This document shows, piece after piece, positions 32,710 to 43,036 of a stretch of DNA of 64,000 nucleotides. How positions within the stretch are numbered: the stretch's first letter is position 1; each line of letters opens with the position of its first letter. The notes under the pieces were generated by a model, which was not told the DNA's origin, did no database searches, and saw only the letters and a program-made list of their open reading frames with translations. The stretch spans positions 1,716,501-1,780,500 of the forward strand of contig NZ_CP146275.1 in the NCBI RefSeq assembly GCF_037044555.1. Reading direction: 5' to 3'. The translations under genes and the position numbers were made by a program. This DNA is from Pelagibacterium nitratireducens (GTDB lineage: Bacteria; Pseudomonadota; Alphaproteobacteria; Rhizobiales; Devosiaceae).

Positions 32710-35304
32710 TTAGGCCTCGGCCTTCTTCTTGGCTGCTGGCTTTTTGGTTGCCGTCTTCTTTGCCGCCGGCTTTTTGGCGGCCGGCTTTTTTGCTGCTGCT
32801 TTGGGTTTGGCTTTCGCCTTGCCCTTCGAACCGCCCTTGGCGGCGATCAGTTCCAGGGCTTTTTCAAGCGTCACGGCTTCGGGGGCCAGATCCTTGGGCA
32901 GGGTGGCGTTGACCTTGCCCTGATTGACATAAGGGCCGTAGCGGCCCGCGCGAACCGTGATCGGACCGTCGTCATGCTCGAAGGTCTGGATCGCCGCCAC
33001 CGCGGCCCCACGTCCTCCGCGCCCGCCGCCGGCCCGCTTCTGGGCGATCAGGTCAACAGCGCGGTTGAGCCCGACTGTGAAAACTTCTTCCACATCAGGG
33101 AGATTGGCATATGTCTTCTCGTGCAACACGAAGGGGCCGTAACGCCCGATCCCTGCGGTGATCGGCTTGCTGTCTTCGGGATGCAGACCGACTTCGCGCG
33201 GTAGGGACAGCAGCTTGAGCGCCTTTTCCAGATCCATGGCACCGACATCCCAGCCCTTGGGGATTGAGGAACGCTTGGCATCCTTGGCGTCTTCGCCAAG
33301 CTGCACATAGGGGCCGAACCGACCGGTTTTGAGGTAAATTTCCGATCCCGTTTCCGGATCCGCGCCCAGAACGCCATCGCCCTGTGCGGCTTCGGACGCC
33401 TGTCCGGTGGCGCTTTCGGCAAGCTGCTGGGTATGGCGGCATTCGGGATAGTTCGAGCAGCCGATAAAGGCGCCGTACTTGCCCAGTTTCAGCGAAAGCT
33501 GGCCGGTCCCGCAGGTCGGGCACAGCCGCGGGTCGGTCCCATCGGGCTTTTCGGGGAAGATATGGTGTCCCAGAAGGTCGTTGAGCGCATCGAGGACTTC
33601 GGAAACCCGCAGATCCTTGATCTCGTCGGCCTGATGGGAAAAATCCTTCCAGAAACGCCGCAGCACTTCCTTGTAGTCGATCCGGCCGGCCGAAATCTCG
33701 TCGAGCTCTTCCTCGAGACCGGCGGTAAAGCCGTATTCGACATATTTGGTGAAAAAGCTCTGCAGGAATGCCGTCACCAGCCGTCCGCGATCCTCGGGCA
33801 TGATGGCGCGTTTTTCAAGCTTGATATAATCGCGATCCTGGAGCGTCTTGAGCGTCGCCGCATAGGTCGAGGGACGGCCGATCCCCAGCTCTTCCATCTT
33901 CTTGATGAGGCTCGCTTCAGTATAGCGGGCAGGGGGCTGGGTGAAATGCTGTTCGATCTCGACGTTTTCGAGCGCCGGGGTGTCGCCGACATCGAGCGCG
34001 GGCAGATCCTTGCCGTCCTCATCGTCCTCGTCGGTCTTTTCCACGCCATAGACGCCGAGAAAGCCCGGGAAGGTCACGACCGAACCCGTAGCACGCAGGG
34101 TAATGGCGCGGCCCGCGGCAATGACGTCGATATCGGCTGTGGTGCGTTCGATTTCGGCCGAGCGCATCTGGCTGGCCAGCGCGCGGCGCCAGATCAGCTG
34201 GTAGATCTTGTGCTGGTCGGGGTCGAGATTGCGCAGCGTATCGGGGTGCTTGCCCAGATCGGTGGGGCGGATCGCCTCGTGCGCTTCCTGGGCGTTTTTG
34301 GCCTTGGTCTGATAGAGGCGCGGCTTTTCGGGCACGTACTCGGTGCCGAATTCCTTGCCGATCACCCGGCGCGCAGCTTCGATGGCCTCGGGCGCCATCT
34401 GCACCGCGTCGGTGCGCATATAGGTGATCAGCCCGTCCTCATAGAGGCGCTGGGCAATCTGCATGGTGCGCGAAGGCGACAGCGACAGCCGCGAGGAGGC
34501 GTCCTGCTGCAGCGTGGATGTTGTGAACGGCGCGTACGGATTGCGCTTGGTCGGCTTCTTGTCGACGCTGGCGACCTTGAAATTGCCCTTCTCGATTGCG
34601 GCTTTGAGGCCTTCGGCATCCTCGCCGGTCTTGACGGCCAGCTTGTCGGTCTTGTCGCCATCGACCGAATACAGCCGCGTCGCAAAGCTCTTGCCGGACT
34701 GGTTGAGAGTCGGAATGACGCTCCAGTATTCCTGGGGCTTGAAGCGCTCGATCTCTTCCTCGCGCTCGGTGACCAGTCGCAGCGCGACCGATTGCACGCG
34801 ACCTGCCGAGCGTGAGCCGGGCAGCTTGCGCCACAGGATTGGCGAGAGCGTGAACCCCACCAGATAATCAAGCGCCCGGCGCGCCAGATAGGCATCGACC
34901 AGCGGCGCATCGATATCGCGCGGATGCTGCATGGCGGTGGTCACGGCATCCTTGGTGATGGCGTTGAACACCACGCGCTTGACCGGCATGTCGGCCTTGA
35001 TGGCCTTTTTCGCCTTGAGCGCATCGAGCAGGTGCCAGGAAATGGCTTCGCCTTCACGATCCGGGTCAGTTGCCAGAATCAACTCGTCGGCGCCCTTGAG
35101 GGCGCGGGTGATGTCGGCAAGGCGTTTTTTGGAGTTGGAATCGACTTCCCAACTCATGGCGAAATCGTCGTCGGGCCGCACCGATCCGTCCTTGGCGGGC
35201 AGGTCGCGCACATGGCCAAAGCTGGCCAGAACCTCGAAGTCCTTGCCCAGATATTTGTTGATGGTCTTTGCCTTGGCCGGGCTTTCGACGATGACGACTT
35301 TCAT
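32710..35304 (-). CDS. topA: DNA topoisomerase I
   Basis: 864 residues. Type IA topoisomerase that relaxes negative supercoils. Toprim domain from MKVVIVESPAKAKTINKYLG; catalytic Tyr in GLITYMRTDAVQ. Only one intact four-Cys zinc finger is seen (CPTCG, then GCSNYPEC), followed by Cys-free repeats (GRFGPYVQLGE, IGRYGPFVLH, AGRYGPYVNQG) and a Lys/Ala/Pro tail for DNA binding. Start chosen at ATG 35304, where homology begins; the frame is open upstream to 35379. Confidence 0.96.
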   Translation of the reverse strand: MKVVIVESPAKAKTINKYLGKDFEVLASFGHVRDLPAKDGSVRPDDDFAMSWEVDSNSKKRLADITRALKGADELILATDPDREGEAISWHLLDALKAKKAIKADMPVKRVVFNAITKDAVTTAMQHPRDIDAPLVDAYLARRALDYLVGFTLSPILWRKLPGSRSAGRVQSVALRLVTEREEEIERFKPQEYWSVIPTLNQSGKSFATRLYSVDGDKTDKLAVKTGEDAEGLKAAIEKGNFKVASVDKKPTKRNPYAPFTTSTLQQDASSRLSLSPSRTMQIAQRLYEDGLITYMRTDAVQMAPEAIEAARRVIGKEFGTEYVPEKPRLYQTKAKNAQEAHEAIRPTDLGKHPDTLRNLDPDQHKIYQLIWRRALASQMRSAEIERTTADIDVIAAGRAITLRATGSVVTFPGFLGVYGVEKTDEDDEDGKDLPALDVGDTPALENVEIEQHFTQPPARYTEASLIKKMEELGIGRPSTYAATLKTLQDRDYIKLEKRAIMPEDRGRLVTAFLQSFFTKYVEYGFTAGLEEELDEISAGRIDYKEVLRRFWKDFSHQADEIKDLRVSEVLDALNDLLGHHIFPEKPDGTDPRLCPTCGTGQLSLKLGKYGAFIGCSNYPECRHTQQLAESATGQASEAAQGDGVLGADPETGSEIYLKTGRFGPYVQLGEDAKDAKRSSIPKGWDVGAMDLEKALKLLSLPREVGLHPEDSKPITAGIGRYGPFVLHEKTYANLPDVEEVFTVGLNRAVDLIAQKRAGGGRGGRGAAVAAIQTFEHDDGPITVRAGRYGPYVNQGKVNATLPKDLAPEAVTLEKALELIAAKGGSKGKAKAKPKAAAKKPAAKKPAAKKTATKKPAAKKKAEA

Positions 35305-35427
35305 GCCTGTGACGGCTCCGCGAATAAGAGAGAATTGCCTTGAAGGGATGGAGATAGGGCGGAAGACACCCGCCCACAAGGTCCGCGCAAAATGGTGAAA
35401 GCGTTCGCTTCTGTCAATTGCGCGCGG

Positions 35428-36102
35428 TTATTGCAGCTTTTCGGCCGCCGCCTGGGATGCCTTCCGACGCTTTTCGATGAAGGGGCGTATTGCCTCCATC
35501 GCCTGCGTAAGGTCGGTCTCTGACGCCGTCCTTGGCGATCCGCCTGTGAACGGCGGCTGCGGATCGTATTCCATCCCCAACTGCGTCATTCTCGCACGCT
35601 CTTGGCCGAATAGTTGTGCGCTCAGGCTCAGCGCAAAGTCGATTCCCGACGTCACGCCGGCACCTGTTATCACATCGCCGTCGATCACGACGCGTTCGGC
35701 GACTGGCGTAACCCCGAACAGCGCGAGCTGGTCCAGTGACGTCCAGTGGCATGTTGCCCTGCGGCCCTTGAGCAGGCCCGCTGCAGCAAGGACCAGCGAG
35801 CCGGTACACACAGAAGTGACATAGCGTGCCGTCCGGGCCTGATCGCGCAGGAAGTCGAGCGTTTCGGGATCGTCCATAAGCGCGATTTGTCCGGGCCCCC
35901 CGGGCACGAAGACGATATCGGCCGGCGGGCAGGTCGAAAACGTATGTGTCGGCACAATGGCCAGCCCGTTCGCATCGCGCACCGGATCGAGCGTTTTCCA
36001 CACCAGATGCAGCTTGAGCTCGGAAAAGCGCGCCATCACCTCGAACGGCCCGGTGAGATCGAGCTGTGTCAGGCGCGGATAGAGCAGCATGGTGACGTTC
36101 AC
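35428..36102 (-). CDS. DJ-1/PfpI family protein (isonitrile-hydratase-like)
   Basis: 224 residues. The nucleophile-elbow Cys is in VTSVCTGSLVLAAAGLLKG; VFVPGGPG and ITGAGVTSGIDFALSL fit the GATase1-like ThiJ/PfpI group that includes isonitrile hydratases. There is no AraC domain. I use GTG 36102, with GAGGGTG upstream, giving MNVTMLLYPRLTQLDLTGP; an internal ATG at 36090 is possible. It starts 10 bp after the dprA stop, which is unusual company for dprA. Confidence 0.85.
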   Translation of the reverse strand: MNVTMLLYPRLTQLDLTGPFEVMARFSELKLHLVWKTLDPVRDANGLAIVPTHTFSTCPPADIVFVPGGPGQIALMDDPETLDFLRDQARTARYVTSVCTGSLVLAAAGLLKGRRATCHWTSLDQLALFGVTPVAERVVIDGDVITGAGVTSGIDFALSLSAQLFGQERARMTQLGMEYDPQPPFTGGSPRTASETDLTQAMEAIRPFIEKRRKASQAAAEKLQ

Positions 36103-36112
36103 AGGCGCACCC

Positions 36113-37228
36113 TCACGCCCTGAGCGCGAAAAGCTGACCGGCCGAGCGCTCGATCCGGCCGGCCAGTTCGAGTTCGAGCAGCAGGATCTGCATGACCGGG
36201 GCCGCAATGCCGGTCGCCTCGATCAGCATGTCGGTGGCCGTGGGGGCATGGCTGAGCGCTGTTATCAGGCGCCCGCGTTCGTCCTCGGATGGGTCCGCCG
36301 TGGCGGCGGGGGGAGATGAATCCGTGATCTCTTTTTCGAACAGCGGCAGGCGCGCCGGATCGGCATGGGTGAGTTCGGCGACGATGTCGCGCGCGCCGGT
36401 CACCAGTTTTGCGCCCTGCTGGATGAGGTGATTGCCGCCCTCGGCGCGCGGATCGAGTGGCGAGCCGGGCACGGCGAAGACCTCCCGGTCCTGTTCCAGT
36501 GCCAGCCGCGCGGTAATCAGCGATCCTGACCGCTTTGCGGCCTCGACGATGACCACGCCAAGGCAGATGCCGGCCACGAGCCGGTTGCGGCGGGGGAAAT
36601 CGCGGGCGCGGGGCTCCCACCCGAGCGGCATTTCGGTGACCAGCGTGCCGCCCGCCTCGACAATGGCGCGGGCCAGGTCCTCATTTTCGCGGGGATAGAT
36701 GTGGTCGAGACCGCCAGCCATCACGGCGACGGTCCCGGTTTGAAGCGAAGCGTGGTGCGCCGCCGCATCGATGCCGCGCGCCAGGCCCGAAACGATGACA
36801 TAGCCTTCGCGCCCCAGATCGGTGGCGAGCAGCTGCGCCATGCGGCGTCCGGCGGCCGAGGCGTTGCGTGCACCCACGATGCCCACTGTCCGCTTGCCGG
36901 TCAAAGCGGTGCCACCCATCACGGTCAGAACAGGCGGTGGCCCGGCGACGTGGCGCAGATGGGGCGGATAGTCGGGGTCATTGATTGTAACCAGCCGCGC
37001 CCCGATTGCCTCGGTGCGCGCGATTTCGTCTTCGGCCTCGTCCCGGCTCGGGATTCCGACATGCTGGCCGCCGCCGCGCCGGGCCAGATGGGGCAGGGCG
37101 TCAAGCGCGGCGTCGGCCGAGCCGAACCGGTTGATGAGCGTGCGGAAGGTTGTCGGCCCGACATTCTCCGAACGGATAAGTCGGAGCCATGAAACGCGCT
37201 GGGATGGGGTCAAACTCGAGCGCGTCAT
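36113..37228 (-). CDS. dprA: DNA processing protein DprA
   Basis: 371 residues. Loads RecA on incoming single-stranded DNA during transformation; also widely conserved in non-competent species. A short SAM-like N-terminus, the Rossmann core with VGIVGARNASAAGRRMA, VSGLARGIDAAAHHASL, GGLDHIYPRENEDLA and FPRRNRLVAG, and a C-terminal winged helix (LITALSHAPTATDMLIEATG). It lies 10 bp downstream of plsY. Confidence 0.94.
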   Translation of the reverse strand: MTRSSLTPSQRVSWLRLIRSENVGPTTFRTLINRFGSADAALDALPHLARRGGGQHVGIPSRDEAEDEIARTEAIGARLVTINDPDYPPHLRHVAGPPPVLTVMGGTALTGKRTVGIVGARNASAAGRRMAQLLATDLGREGYVIVSGLARGIDAAAHHASLQTGTVAVMAGGLDHIYPRENEDLARAIVEAGGTLVTEMPLGWEPRARDFPRRNRLVAGICLGVVIVEAAKRSGSLITARLALEQDREVFAVPGSPLDPRAEGGNHLIQQGAKLVTGARDIVAELTHADPARLPLFEKEITDSSPPAATADPSEDERGRLITALSHAPTATDMLIEATGIAAPVMQILLLELELAGRIERSAGQLFALRA

Positions 37229-37237
37229 CTATTCGGC

Positions 37238-37840
37238 CTAGCCTTGCCCGGCGTTTTTGCTGCTGCCAACCTTGCTTTCGGTTCCTCTGGCCAGCCGCAT
37301 GATGTTTTCGCGATGGGTGATGAACAGCACGATCGAAAGGATGCCGGTGACCCAGGTCAGCGGCACGCCTGAAAAGGCGAAGGCAAACATCGGGGCTGTG
37401 GCCGCGGCAGTGAGGGCGGCGAGCGAGGAATAGCGCTGAGCGAACAGGATCAGCAGCCAGGTTGCGCAAAAGATCAGCCCGACCACCCAGTTGAGGGCCA
37501 GAAGGATGCCGACATAGGTTGCTACACCCTTGCCGCCCTTAAAGCCCAGCCAGACCGGGAAGATGTGGCCCATGAAGGCCGCAACGCCGGCGATCATCGC
37601 GGCCTCTTGGCCCCAGAGCCAGTTGGCGACCAGCACGGCCACGGCACCCTTGCCCGCATCGAGGAGCAGGGTTAGCGCCGCGATATCGCGCCGGCCGGTG
37701 CGCAGCACATTGGTTGCGCCGATATTGCCCGAACCGATGGTGCGGACGTCTCCGAGCCCGGCTGCTCTGGTGATCACAAATCCGAACGGAACCGAGCCGA
37801 GCAGATACCCCAATATAAGGGCCAGCGCATACTGGGTCAT
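37238..37840 (-). CDS. plsY: Glycerol-3-phosphate acyltransferase PlsY
   Basis: 200 residues, polytopic inner-membrane enzyme using acyl-phosphate to make lysophosphatidate. All three family motifs are present: GSVPFGFVITR, GSGNIGATNVLRTGR and GFKGGKGVATYVG. The start overlaps the pyrC' stop by 4 bp. Confidence 0.95.
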   Translation of the reverse strand: MTQYALALILGYLLGSVPFGFVITRAAGLGDVRTIGSGNIGATNVLRTGRRDIAALTLLLDAGKGAVAVLVANWLWGQEAAMIAGVAAFMGHIFPVWLGFKGGKGVATYVGILLALNWVVGLIFCATWLLILFAQRYSSLAALTAAATAPMFAFAFSGVPLTWVTGILSIVLFITHRENIMRLARGTESKVGSSKNAGQG

Positions 37841-39135
37841 GCGAAGGCTTCCTCTCTATAAACAACGCGCCCGCCGACCAGGGTCGCCATGACCTTGCCC
37901 GACATGCGGGCGTTCTCGAACGTGGTGTTGGTCGAACGCGAGCGAATGGTAGCTTCCTCGACAATCCATGGATAGTCCGGATCGAAAAGACAAATATCGG
38001 CCTTGGCGCCCTTGGCGATCCGCCCGGCCTCTATTCCCAGAATTTCAGCGGGCCGCGCGGTCATGGCGCGCAGAATGGTCATCAGATCGACATCACCTGA
38101 ATGGACGAGCCGCATGGCGGCGGCCAGCAGGGTCTCGAGCCCGATGGCGCCCGTCGCGGCGTCGGCAAAGGGCTGGCGCTTGCCTTCGGCATCCTGAGGG
38201 TCGTGATCGGAGACGATAACGTCGATGGTCCCGTCCTTGAGCGCTTCGACCAGCGCCAGCCTGTCGTCTTCGGTCCGCAGGGGCGGGTTGAGCTTGAAGA
38301 AGGTGCGGTACGAGCCGATGTCGTTTTCATTCAGGCACAGATTGTTGATCGAAGCGCCGACCGAAATGGCATTGCTGCGCTGCTTGTAGAATGCAGCCAG
38401 TTCGGCGGAACGGGCCGTCGAGATGGCTGCGGCGTGGTAGCGCGCGCCGGTCATCAGGGCCAGTTGCAGGTCGCGGTCGAGCGGGATGGTTTCAGCTTCT
38501 GCCGGAATGCCCTTGAGCCCCCGGAAGGTGGCCAGCGGCCCCGAATTCATTACCCCATCGGAAACCAGGTGCGCATCTGCGGGCAGGTGCATGATCGGCA
38601 TATCGAAATTGGTGGCATAGACCATGGCGGCGCGGATCACCGCGCTGCTCTGGAGCGCTTTGCGCCCCTCGGTAAAGCACACCGCGCCCGCTTCCTTGAG
38701 CAGTCCGAATTCGGTGAGGTCCTTGCCCTCGGTGCCCGTGGTGATTGCAGCGGTTGGCAGGACGTTGACGCAGGTGGTCGCCTCGGCATGGCGGGCGATG
38801 AATTCGACCAGCGCGCTGTTGTCGATCACAGGTTGGGTGTCGGGCATGACGAGGATCGAGGTGACCCCGCCCGCTGCGGCAGCGCGGCCGGCACTCTTGA
38901 GTGTCTCCCGGTATTCGTGGCCGGGCTCGCCGGTAAACACCCGCATGTCGATAAGACCCGGCGCCAGCACCAGCCCTTTTGCATCGATGGTTTCGGCCTT
39001 GTCGGGTGCTCCGGGCGCCTTGCCCTCAACGATGTCCGATATGCGCCCGTTTTCGATCAGCACCGCGCCGGTGAAATCGGCATTGCTGGCGGGATCGATG
39101 ATGCGCGCGTTTTTTATAAGGAAGGGCTTATTCAC
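37837..39135 (-). CDS. Dihydroorotase-like protein PyrC', probably non-catalytic
   Basis: 432 residues, class I dihydroorotase fold next to pyrB. The usual metal-binding DxHxH is DMRVF ([19 protein letters not shown]), and the usual HxxH before the STAxS segment is [11 protein letters not shown], so several zinc ligands are missing. [13 protein letters not shown] retains the last Asp. In several bacteria such copies (PyrC', PyrX) are structural partners required for aspartate transcarbamoylase assembly, with a true dihydroorotase elsewhere. GTG 39135 overlaps the pyrB end by 8 bp with AGGAAGG upstream, so synthesis is coupled. Confidence 0.9.
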   Translation of the reverse strand: MNKPFLIKNARIIDPASNADFTGAVLIENGRISDIVEGKAPGAPDKAETIDAKGLVLAPGLIDMRVFTGEPGHEYRETLKSAGRAAAAGGVTSILVMPDTQPVIDNSALVEFIARHAEATTCVNVLPTAAITTGTEGKDLTEFGLLKEAGAVCFTEGRKALQSSAVIRAAMVYATNFDMPIMHLPADAHLVSDGVMNSGPLATFRGLKGIPAEAETIPLDRDLQLALMTGARYHAAAISTARSAELAAFYKQRSNAISVGASINNLCLNENDIGSYRTFFKLNPPLRTEDDRLALVEALKDGTIDVIVSDHDPQDAEGKRQPFADAATGAIGLETLLAAAMRLVHSGDVDLMTILRAMTARPAEILGIEAGRIAKGAKADICLFDPDYPWIVEEATIRSRSTNTTFENARMSGKVMATLVGGRVVYREEAFA

Positions 39136-40117
39136 GGCCTTCCTCCTTGTTGAGCAGCGCATCGAGCACCGCCATGCGCACGGCGACGCCCATCTCGACC
39201 TGTTCGGTGATGACCGATTGCGGGCCGTCGGCAATGGCAGGGTCGATTTCCACGCCCCGGTTCATGGGGCCAGGGTGCATGACCAGGGCATCGGCATTGG
39301 CTCTGGCCAGCTTGTCGGCATCGAGCCCGTAAAAACGGTAATATTCGCGCACCGATGGGATCAGCTTGCCGCCCGAGGCACGTTCGTTCTGCAGCCGCAG
39401 CATCATCACAACGTCGACGCCTTCGAGGCCCTTTTCCATGTCGGTGAAGACTTCCGAGGCCATTTGTTCGACACCGCGCGGCAGCAGCGATTTTGGCGCG
39501 ATGACCCGCGTACGGGCCTGCATGGCGCCCAGAAGAATAAGGTTCGAGCGGGCAACGCGCGAATTGGCGATATCGCCGCAGATCGCCACGGTCAGCCCGT
39601 TCAGCCGCCCCTTGTGGCGGCGGATGGTCAGCGCATCGAGCAGGGCCTGTGTGGGGTGCTCGTGAGCACCGTCACCAGCGTTGAGCACCGCGCATTCGAC
39701 CTTTTGACTCAGCAATTCCACCGCGCCGGACGATCCGTGCCGCACGACGATGGCGTCGGGCTGCATGGCGTTCAGCGTCGCTGCGGTATCGATCAGCGTT
39801 TCGCCCTTGGCCACCGATGATGTGCGCACGGCCATGTTCATCACCGTCGCGCCCAGCCGCTTGCCGGCGATCTCGAAACTCGCCTGAGTGCGGGTCGAAT
39901 TTTCGAAAAACAGATTGATCTGGGTCTTGCCCGCCAGGCTCGGCAGCGTCTTGCGCTGTCGCGAAATGGGGATCATCGCCTCGGCCCGGTCCAGGAGATC
40001 GATGATCTCGACCGGATTGAGCTGGGCGATTCCCAACAAATGCCTGTGGCGGAAAGGAAGAAAGGAACCGGACGCGCCGGCCTGCGTGTCCGAAGATTCT
40101 GGCTGTCGTCGTGCCAT
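39128..40117 (-). CDS. pyrB: Aspartate carbamoyltransferase catalytic chain
   Basis: 329 residues. Condenses carbamoyl phosphate and aspartate in pyrimidine synthesis. [20 protein letters not shown] (carbamoyl phosphate site), [12 protein letters not shown] and [14 protein letters not shown] are diagnostic. ATG 40117 matches the family start (a short leader, then [16 protein letters not shown]); the frame is open far upstream but that part has no homology. No pyrI is present, consistent with class A ATCase built with PyrC'. Confidence 0.95.
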   Translation of the reverse strand: MARRQPESSDTQAGASGSFLPFRHRHLLGIAQLNPVEIIDLLDRAEAMIPISRQRKTLPSLAGKTQINLFFENSTRTQASFEIAGKRLGATVMNMAVRTSSVAKGETLIDTAATLNAMQPDAIVVRHGSSGAVELLSQKVECAVLNAGDGAHEHPTQALLDALTIRRHKGRLNGLTVAICGDIANSRVARSNLILLGAMQARTRVIAPKSLLPRGVEQMASEVFTDMEKGLEGVDVVMMLRLQNERASGGKLIPSVREYYRFYGLDADKLARANADALVMHPGPMNRGVEIDPAIADGPQSVITEQVEMGVAVRMAVLDALLNKEEGRE

Positions 40118-40203
40118 CTGATGTCCCACTTGCGACTGCCGGTCCCTACCGTATGGCGGCGGGGGCGGCAAGGGTCGCAAGCGAGATTTCTGTGATTCCC
40201 GGA

Positions 40204-40608
40204 TTATGGGAGCCCGAGCCCCTCGGCATGTCTGCGCCGCCAGAAAAGCGCGCCGGCGATGCCGAGCAGCAGTTCTGATGTCATCGCAGTTATCAGGCCG
40301 GGTCCGGGCGGACCGTCCGCGGCGATCGCCAAGCCTCGTGCTGCGGCATGGCTGAGATAAAAGGCAGCCGCGGTGGCGAGCGGGAGGCGTCGCATATCGG
40401 GCCTCAACGCTCCGCGTGCGATAATGAACCCGATCAAGGCGAGCCAAAGTCCTGGCGAACGTAACTCGTTGGCCAGATCGATCGAAGCCGCCGGATCGAT
40501 ACCGTAGCTGCCATAAAAGGCGCCGGGCAGGGCGATCATACCCAGTCCGGTCAGCGCTGCGACCACTCCGGCCAGTAACAGATAGCCGCTTTCGAGCCGG
40601 GCGATCAT
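40204..40608 (-). CDS. DUF4345-like membrane protein
   Basis: About 134 residues with four hydrophobic segments ([70 protein letters not shown]), resembling the DUF4345 four-helix family of unknown function. ATG 40608 overlaps the stop of the upstream oxidoreductase gene (ATGA), suggesting coupling; ATG 40623 is an alternative. Confidence 0.72.
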   Translation of the reverse strand: MIARLESGYLLLAGVVAALTGLGMIALPGAFYGSYGIDPAASIDLANELRSPGLWLALIGFIIARGALRPDMRRLPLATAAAFYLSHAAARGLAIAADGPPGPGLITAMTSELLLGIAGALFWRRRHAEGLGLP

Positions 40609-41435
40609 GCTGCCTGCTGCCATGCGCCATTGGCGATTGCGGTGCGAAGATAATCGGCAAAGTCTCGCGGCTCACGCCTCAGCGCGCGCTGAACCCCGTC
40701 GCCAAGCCATTCATTGCGTCCGTCGAACACCTCGGCGCAGAGATTGGCGAGAAGATCGGCATCGTCTTTGCCGATGACGGGCAACAGGGCCGCGTGGAAG
40801 TCTTCGACGCTGAGCGGGATGTAGGTTACGTCCAGTCCGGATGCGGCCGAAATCTCCCTTGCGACATCGGCAAATGTCATGAGTCGCGGTCCCGTCACCT
40901 CATAAGTCTCGCTGGTGTGGCGCTCATCGAGCAGCGCGGCGACGGCCACATCGGCGATGTCGTCGGCGTCCACGAAGGGCTCGAGCCTGTCGTCGGCGGC
41001 CAGCGCCAGCGTGCCCGAGAGAACCGAAGGGAGCAGTTGGCCCTCATCGAAGTTCTGGTTGAACCAGCTTGCCCGCACAATGACATGGTCAAGTCCGCTC
41101 CGGCGTACCCTGTCCTCGGACAGCTCGGCGCCGTGCTCGCCGCGCCCCGAAAGCAGAACGATCTTGCGAAGTCCTTGAGCCCTAGCGGTCGTGGCGAACC
41201 GCTCGATGATTTCGGGTGCGCCGGGAACCGCCAGGTCGGGCACGTAGGTGACAAAGGCACTGTGCATGCCTTCCATGGCTCTTGCCCAGCCTGCCGGGTC
41301 CTCCCAGTCGAATACCGGTGCCGTGGAACGCGAAACGGCCCGATGGGGATGTCCGTTGTCGGCAAGGCGGTCGGCGACGCGGGAGCCGATTTTGCCGGTG
41401 GCACCGATGACGAGGATTGGATTGTCGATTGGCAT
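40605..41435 (-). CDS. NmrA/QOR2-like NAD(P)-binding protein
   Basis: 276 residues. Atypical SDR with [16 protein letters not shown] at the N-terminus, [20 protein letters not shown] and [20 protein letters not shown], as in NmrA regulators and NADPH-quinone oxidoreductase 2. No Tyr-x3-Lys. AGGAGA lies seven bases before ATG 41435. Divergent from the AraC-type gene over a 126-bp gap, so it and the DUF4345-like gene are its likely targets. Confidence 0.88.
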   Translation of the reverse strand: MPIDNPILVIGATGKIGSRVADRLADNGHPHRAVSRSTAPVFDWEDPAGWARAMEGMHSAFVTYVPDLAVPGAPEIIERFATTARAQGLRKIVLLSGRGEHGAELSEDRVRRSGLDHVIVRASWFNQNFDEGQLLPSVLSGTLALAADDRLEPFVDADDIADVAVAALLDERHTSETYEVTGPRLMTFADVAREISAASGLDVTYIPLSVEDFHAALLPVIGKDDADLLANLCAEVFDGRNEWLGDGVQRALRREPRDFADYLRTAIANGAWQQAA

Positions 41436-41561
41436 TTTCTGTCTCCTGTTGACGATAATGCCAATGTCAGGCGAATGGTCTGGACGAACAATGATTTTTC
41501 GACCGGATATATTTGCGGTTCGTCTAAACATGTGGACTATCGGAAAGCGCTGGGTTAGTTT

Positions 41562-42521
41562 TTGGAGATGGACGATTGCTTTCAACCCGCGCCGCTGGCC
41601 GATCCCCTTGGCGAAGTGCTTCACATGTTGCGGCTCACAGGCACGCTCTATTGCCGTGCGACCATGACGGCGCCTTGGGGGATCGTCCTGCCCAGGCTCA
41701 TCGATTCGATGATCTTCGTGATTGTCACCGCTGGACGCTGCATTGCTGAAATGGACGATGAGAGTGTGCCGCTCTCGGCTGGCACCATGGTGCTGCTTCC
41801 GCATGGCGACAGTTTCAAACTGCTGAGCGAGACGGGTGCCCACGCAGAGCCACTGTTCGACCTCCCGGTCGAAAAGATCAGCGAACGCTATGAGTTGATG
41901 ACCCATGGTGGAGGCGGGGAGATGACGCGCGCCATGGCGGGCGTCGTGCAGTTCGACAGTGTTGCGGGGCAGCGACTGCTGAGCGTTTTGCCACGGGTTA
42001 TCCGGATCGAGGGATGGGATGAGTCGCTTGGCGATTGGGTGCGGAGCACGCTGGGGCTGATTTCGCGCGAAGCGAGTTCGCTCAGGCCGGGGGGCGAAAT
42101 CGTCATGACGCGGCTTGCCGATATTCTGGTCATTCAGGGTGTCCGAACCTGGCTCGACTCGGCGCCCGAAAGCGAACAGGGCTGGCTTGCCGCGTTGCGC
42201 GATCCGCAATTGGGGCGGGCGTTAGTGGCCATTCATCGCTATCCGCAAACCGACTGGACGCTCGCACAACTGGCCGCCCAGGCGGGTATGTCGCGTTCTG
42301 CCTTTTCGGCGCGGTTCAGCGCGCGGCTGGGGCAATCGGCCATGGCCTATCTTGGGCAATGGCGGTTGCATCTGGCCCGGGCGCGGCTCATGGAAACCAC
42401 CGATCCGTTGGCTATGGTGGCTCGGGCGGCCGGCTATCAATCCGAGGCCGCTTTCAGCCGGGCCTTCCGGCAGTATTTTGGCAAACCTCCGGGTGCAACG
42501 CGTCGCTCAGTTGCGGCGTAA
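41562..42521 (+). CDS. AraC family transcriptional regulator with N-terminal cupin
   Basis: 319 residues from TTG 41562; ATG 41568 is the alternative but touches the GGAG. N-terminal cupin (about 10-185; [34 protein letters not shown]) and C-terminal double helix-turn-helix ([53 protein letters not shown]). It probably regulates the divergent oxidoreductase operon. Its 3' end overlaps ruvX by 15 bp tail to tail. Confidence 0.9.
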   Translation: MEMDDCFQPAPLADPLGEVLHMLRLTGTLYCRATMTAPWGIVLPRLIDSMIFVIVTAGRCIAEMDDESVPLSAGTMVLLPHGDSFKLLSETGAHAEPLFDLPVEKISERYELMTHGGGGEMTRAMAGVVQFDSVAGQRLLSVLPRVIRIEGWDESLGDWVRSTLGLISREASSLRPGGEIVMTRLADILVIQGVRTWLDSAPESEQGWLAALRDPQLGRALVAIHRYPQTDWTLAQLAAQAGMSRSAFSARFSARLGQSAMAYLGQWRLHLARARLMETTDPLAMVARAAGYQSEAAFSRAFRQYFGKPPGATRRSVAA

Positions 42522-42965
42522 ACGGTCCAGCGCACCCTGCAAAATGTAGCTGGCGGCCAGCTTGTCGACCACTTCGGCGCGCTTGGCGCGCGAAAGATCG
42601 GCTTCAAGCATGGTGCGGGTGACCGCCATTGTGGACATGCGCTCGTCCCAGAAGACGACCGGCAGATCGGTCTTTTGCTTCAGATTCCGCACGAACGCCC
42701 TGGCCGATTGGGCGCGGGGCCCCTCGCTGCCATCCATGTTGAGCGGCAGGCCCATGACGATGCCCGTCACATTGTTTTTGGCAATCAATGCCAGGAGGCG
42801 CTCCGCGTCCGCGGTAAATTTCGTGCGCTTGATGGTTTCGATCGGCGAGGCCGCCATGCGCAGGGAATCCGAGATCGCCACACCGATGGTCTTCGTACCC
42901 AGATCGAGCCCCATCAGCTTGCCCGCAGGACGCAGGTCGGCGAGGGCATAGGGGGCATCGGTCAT
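42507..42965 (-). CDS. ruvX: Holliday junction resolvase RuvX / YqgF
   Basis: 152 residues. RNase H-like fold acting on rRNA processing and/or Holliday junctions. [35 protein letters not shown] and [14 protein letters not shown] with acidic active-site residues; C-terminal [15 protein letters not shown]. Typical length. Confidence 0.93.
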   Translation of the reverse strand: MTDAPYALADLRPAGKLMGLDLGTKTIGVAISDSLRMAASPIETIKRTKFTADAERLLALIAKNNVTGIVMGLPLNMDGSEGPRAQSARAFVRNLKQKTDLPVVFWDERMSTMAVTRTMLEADLSRAKRAEVVDKLAASYILQGALDRLRRN

Positions 42966-43036
42966 TTCGAGGTTCCTTGCGGAGATTTCTCTGTCGGCTT
43001 ATCAGCAGTTTGCGCCGCACTGGCAAGGGAAATGGA

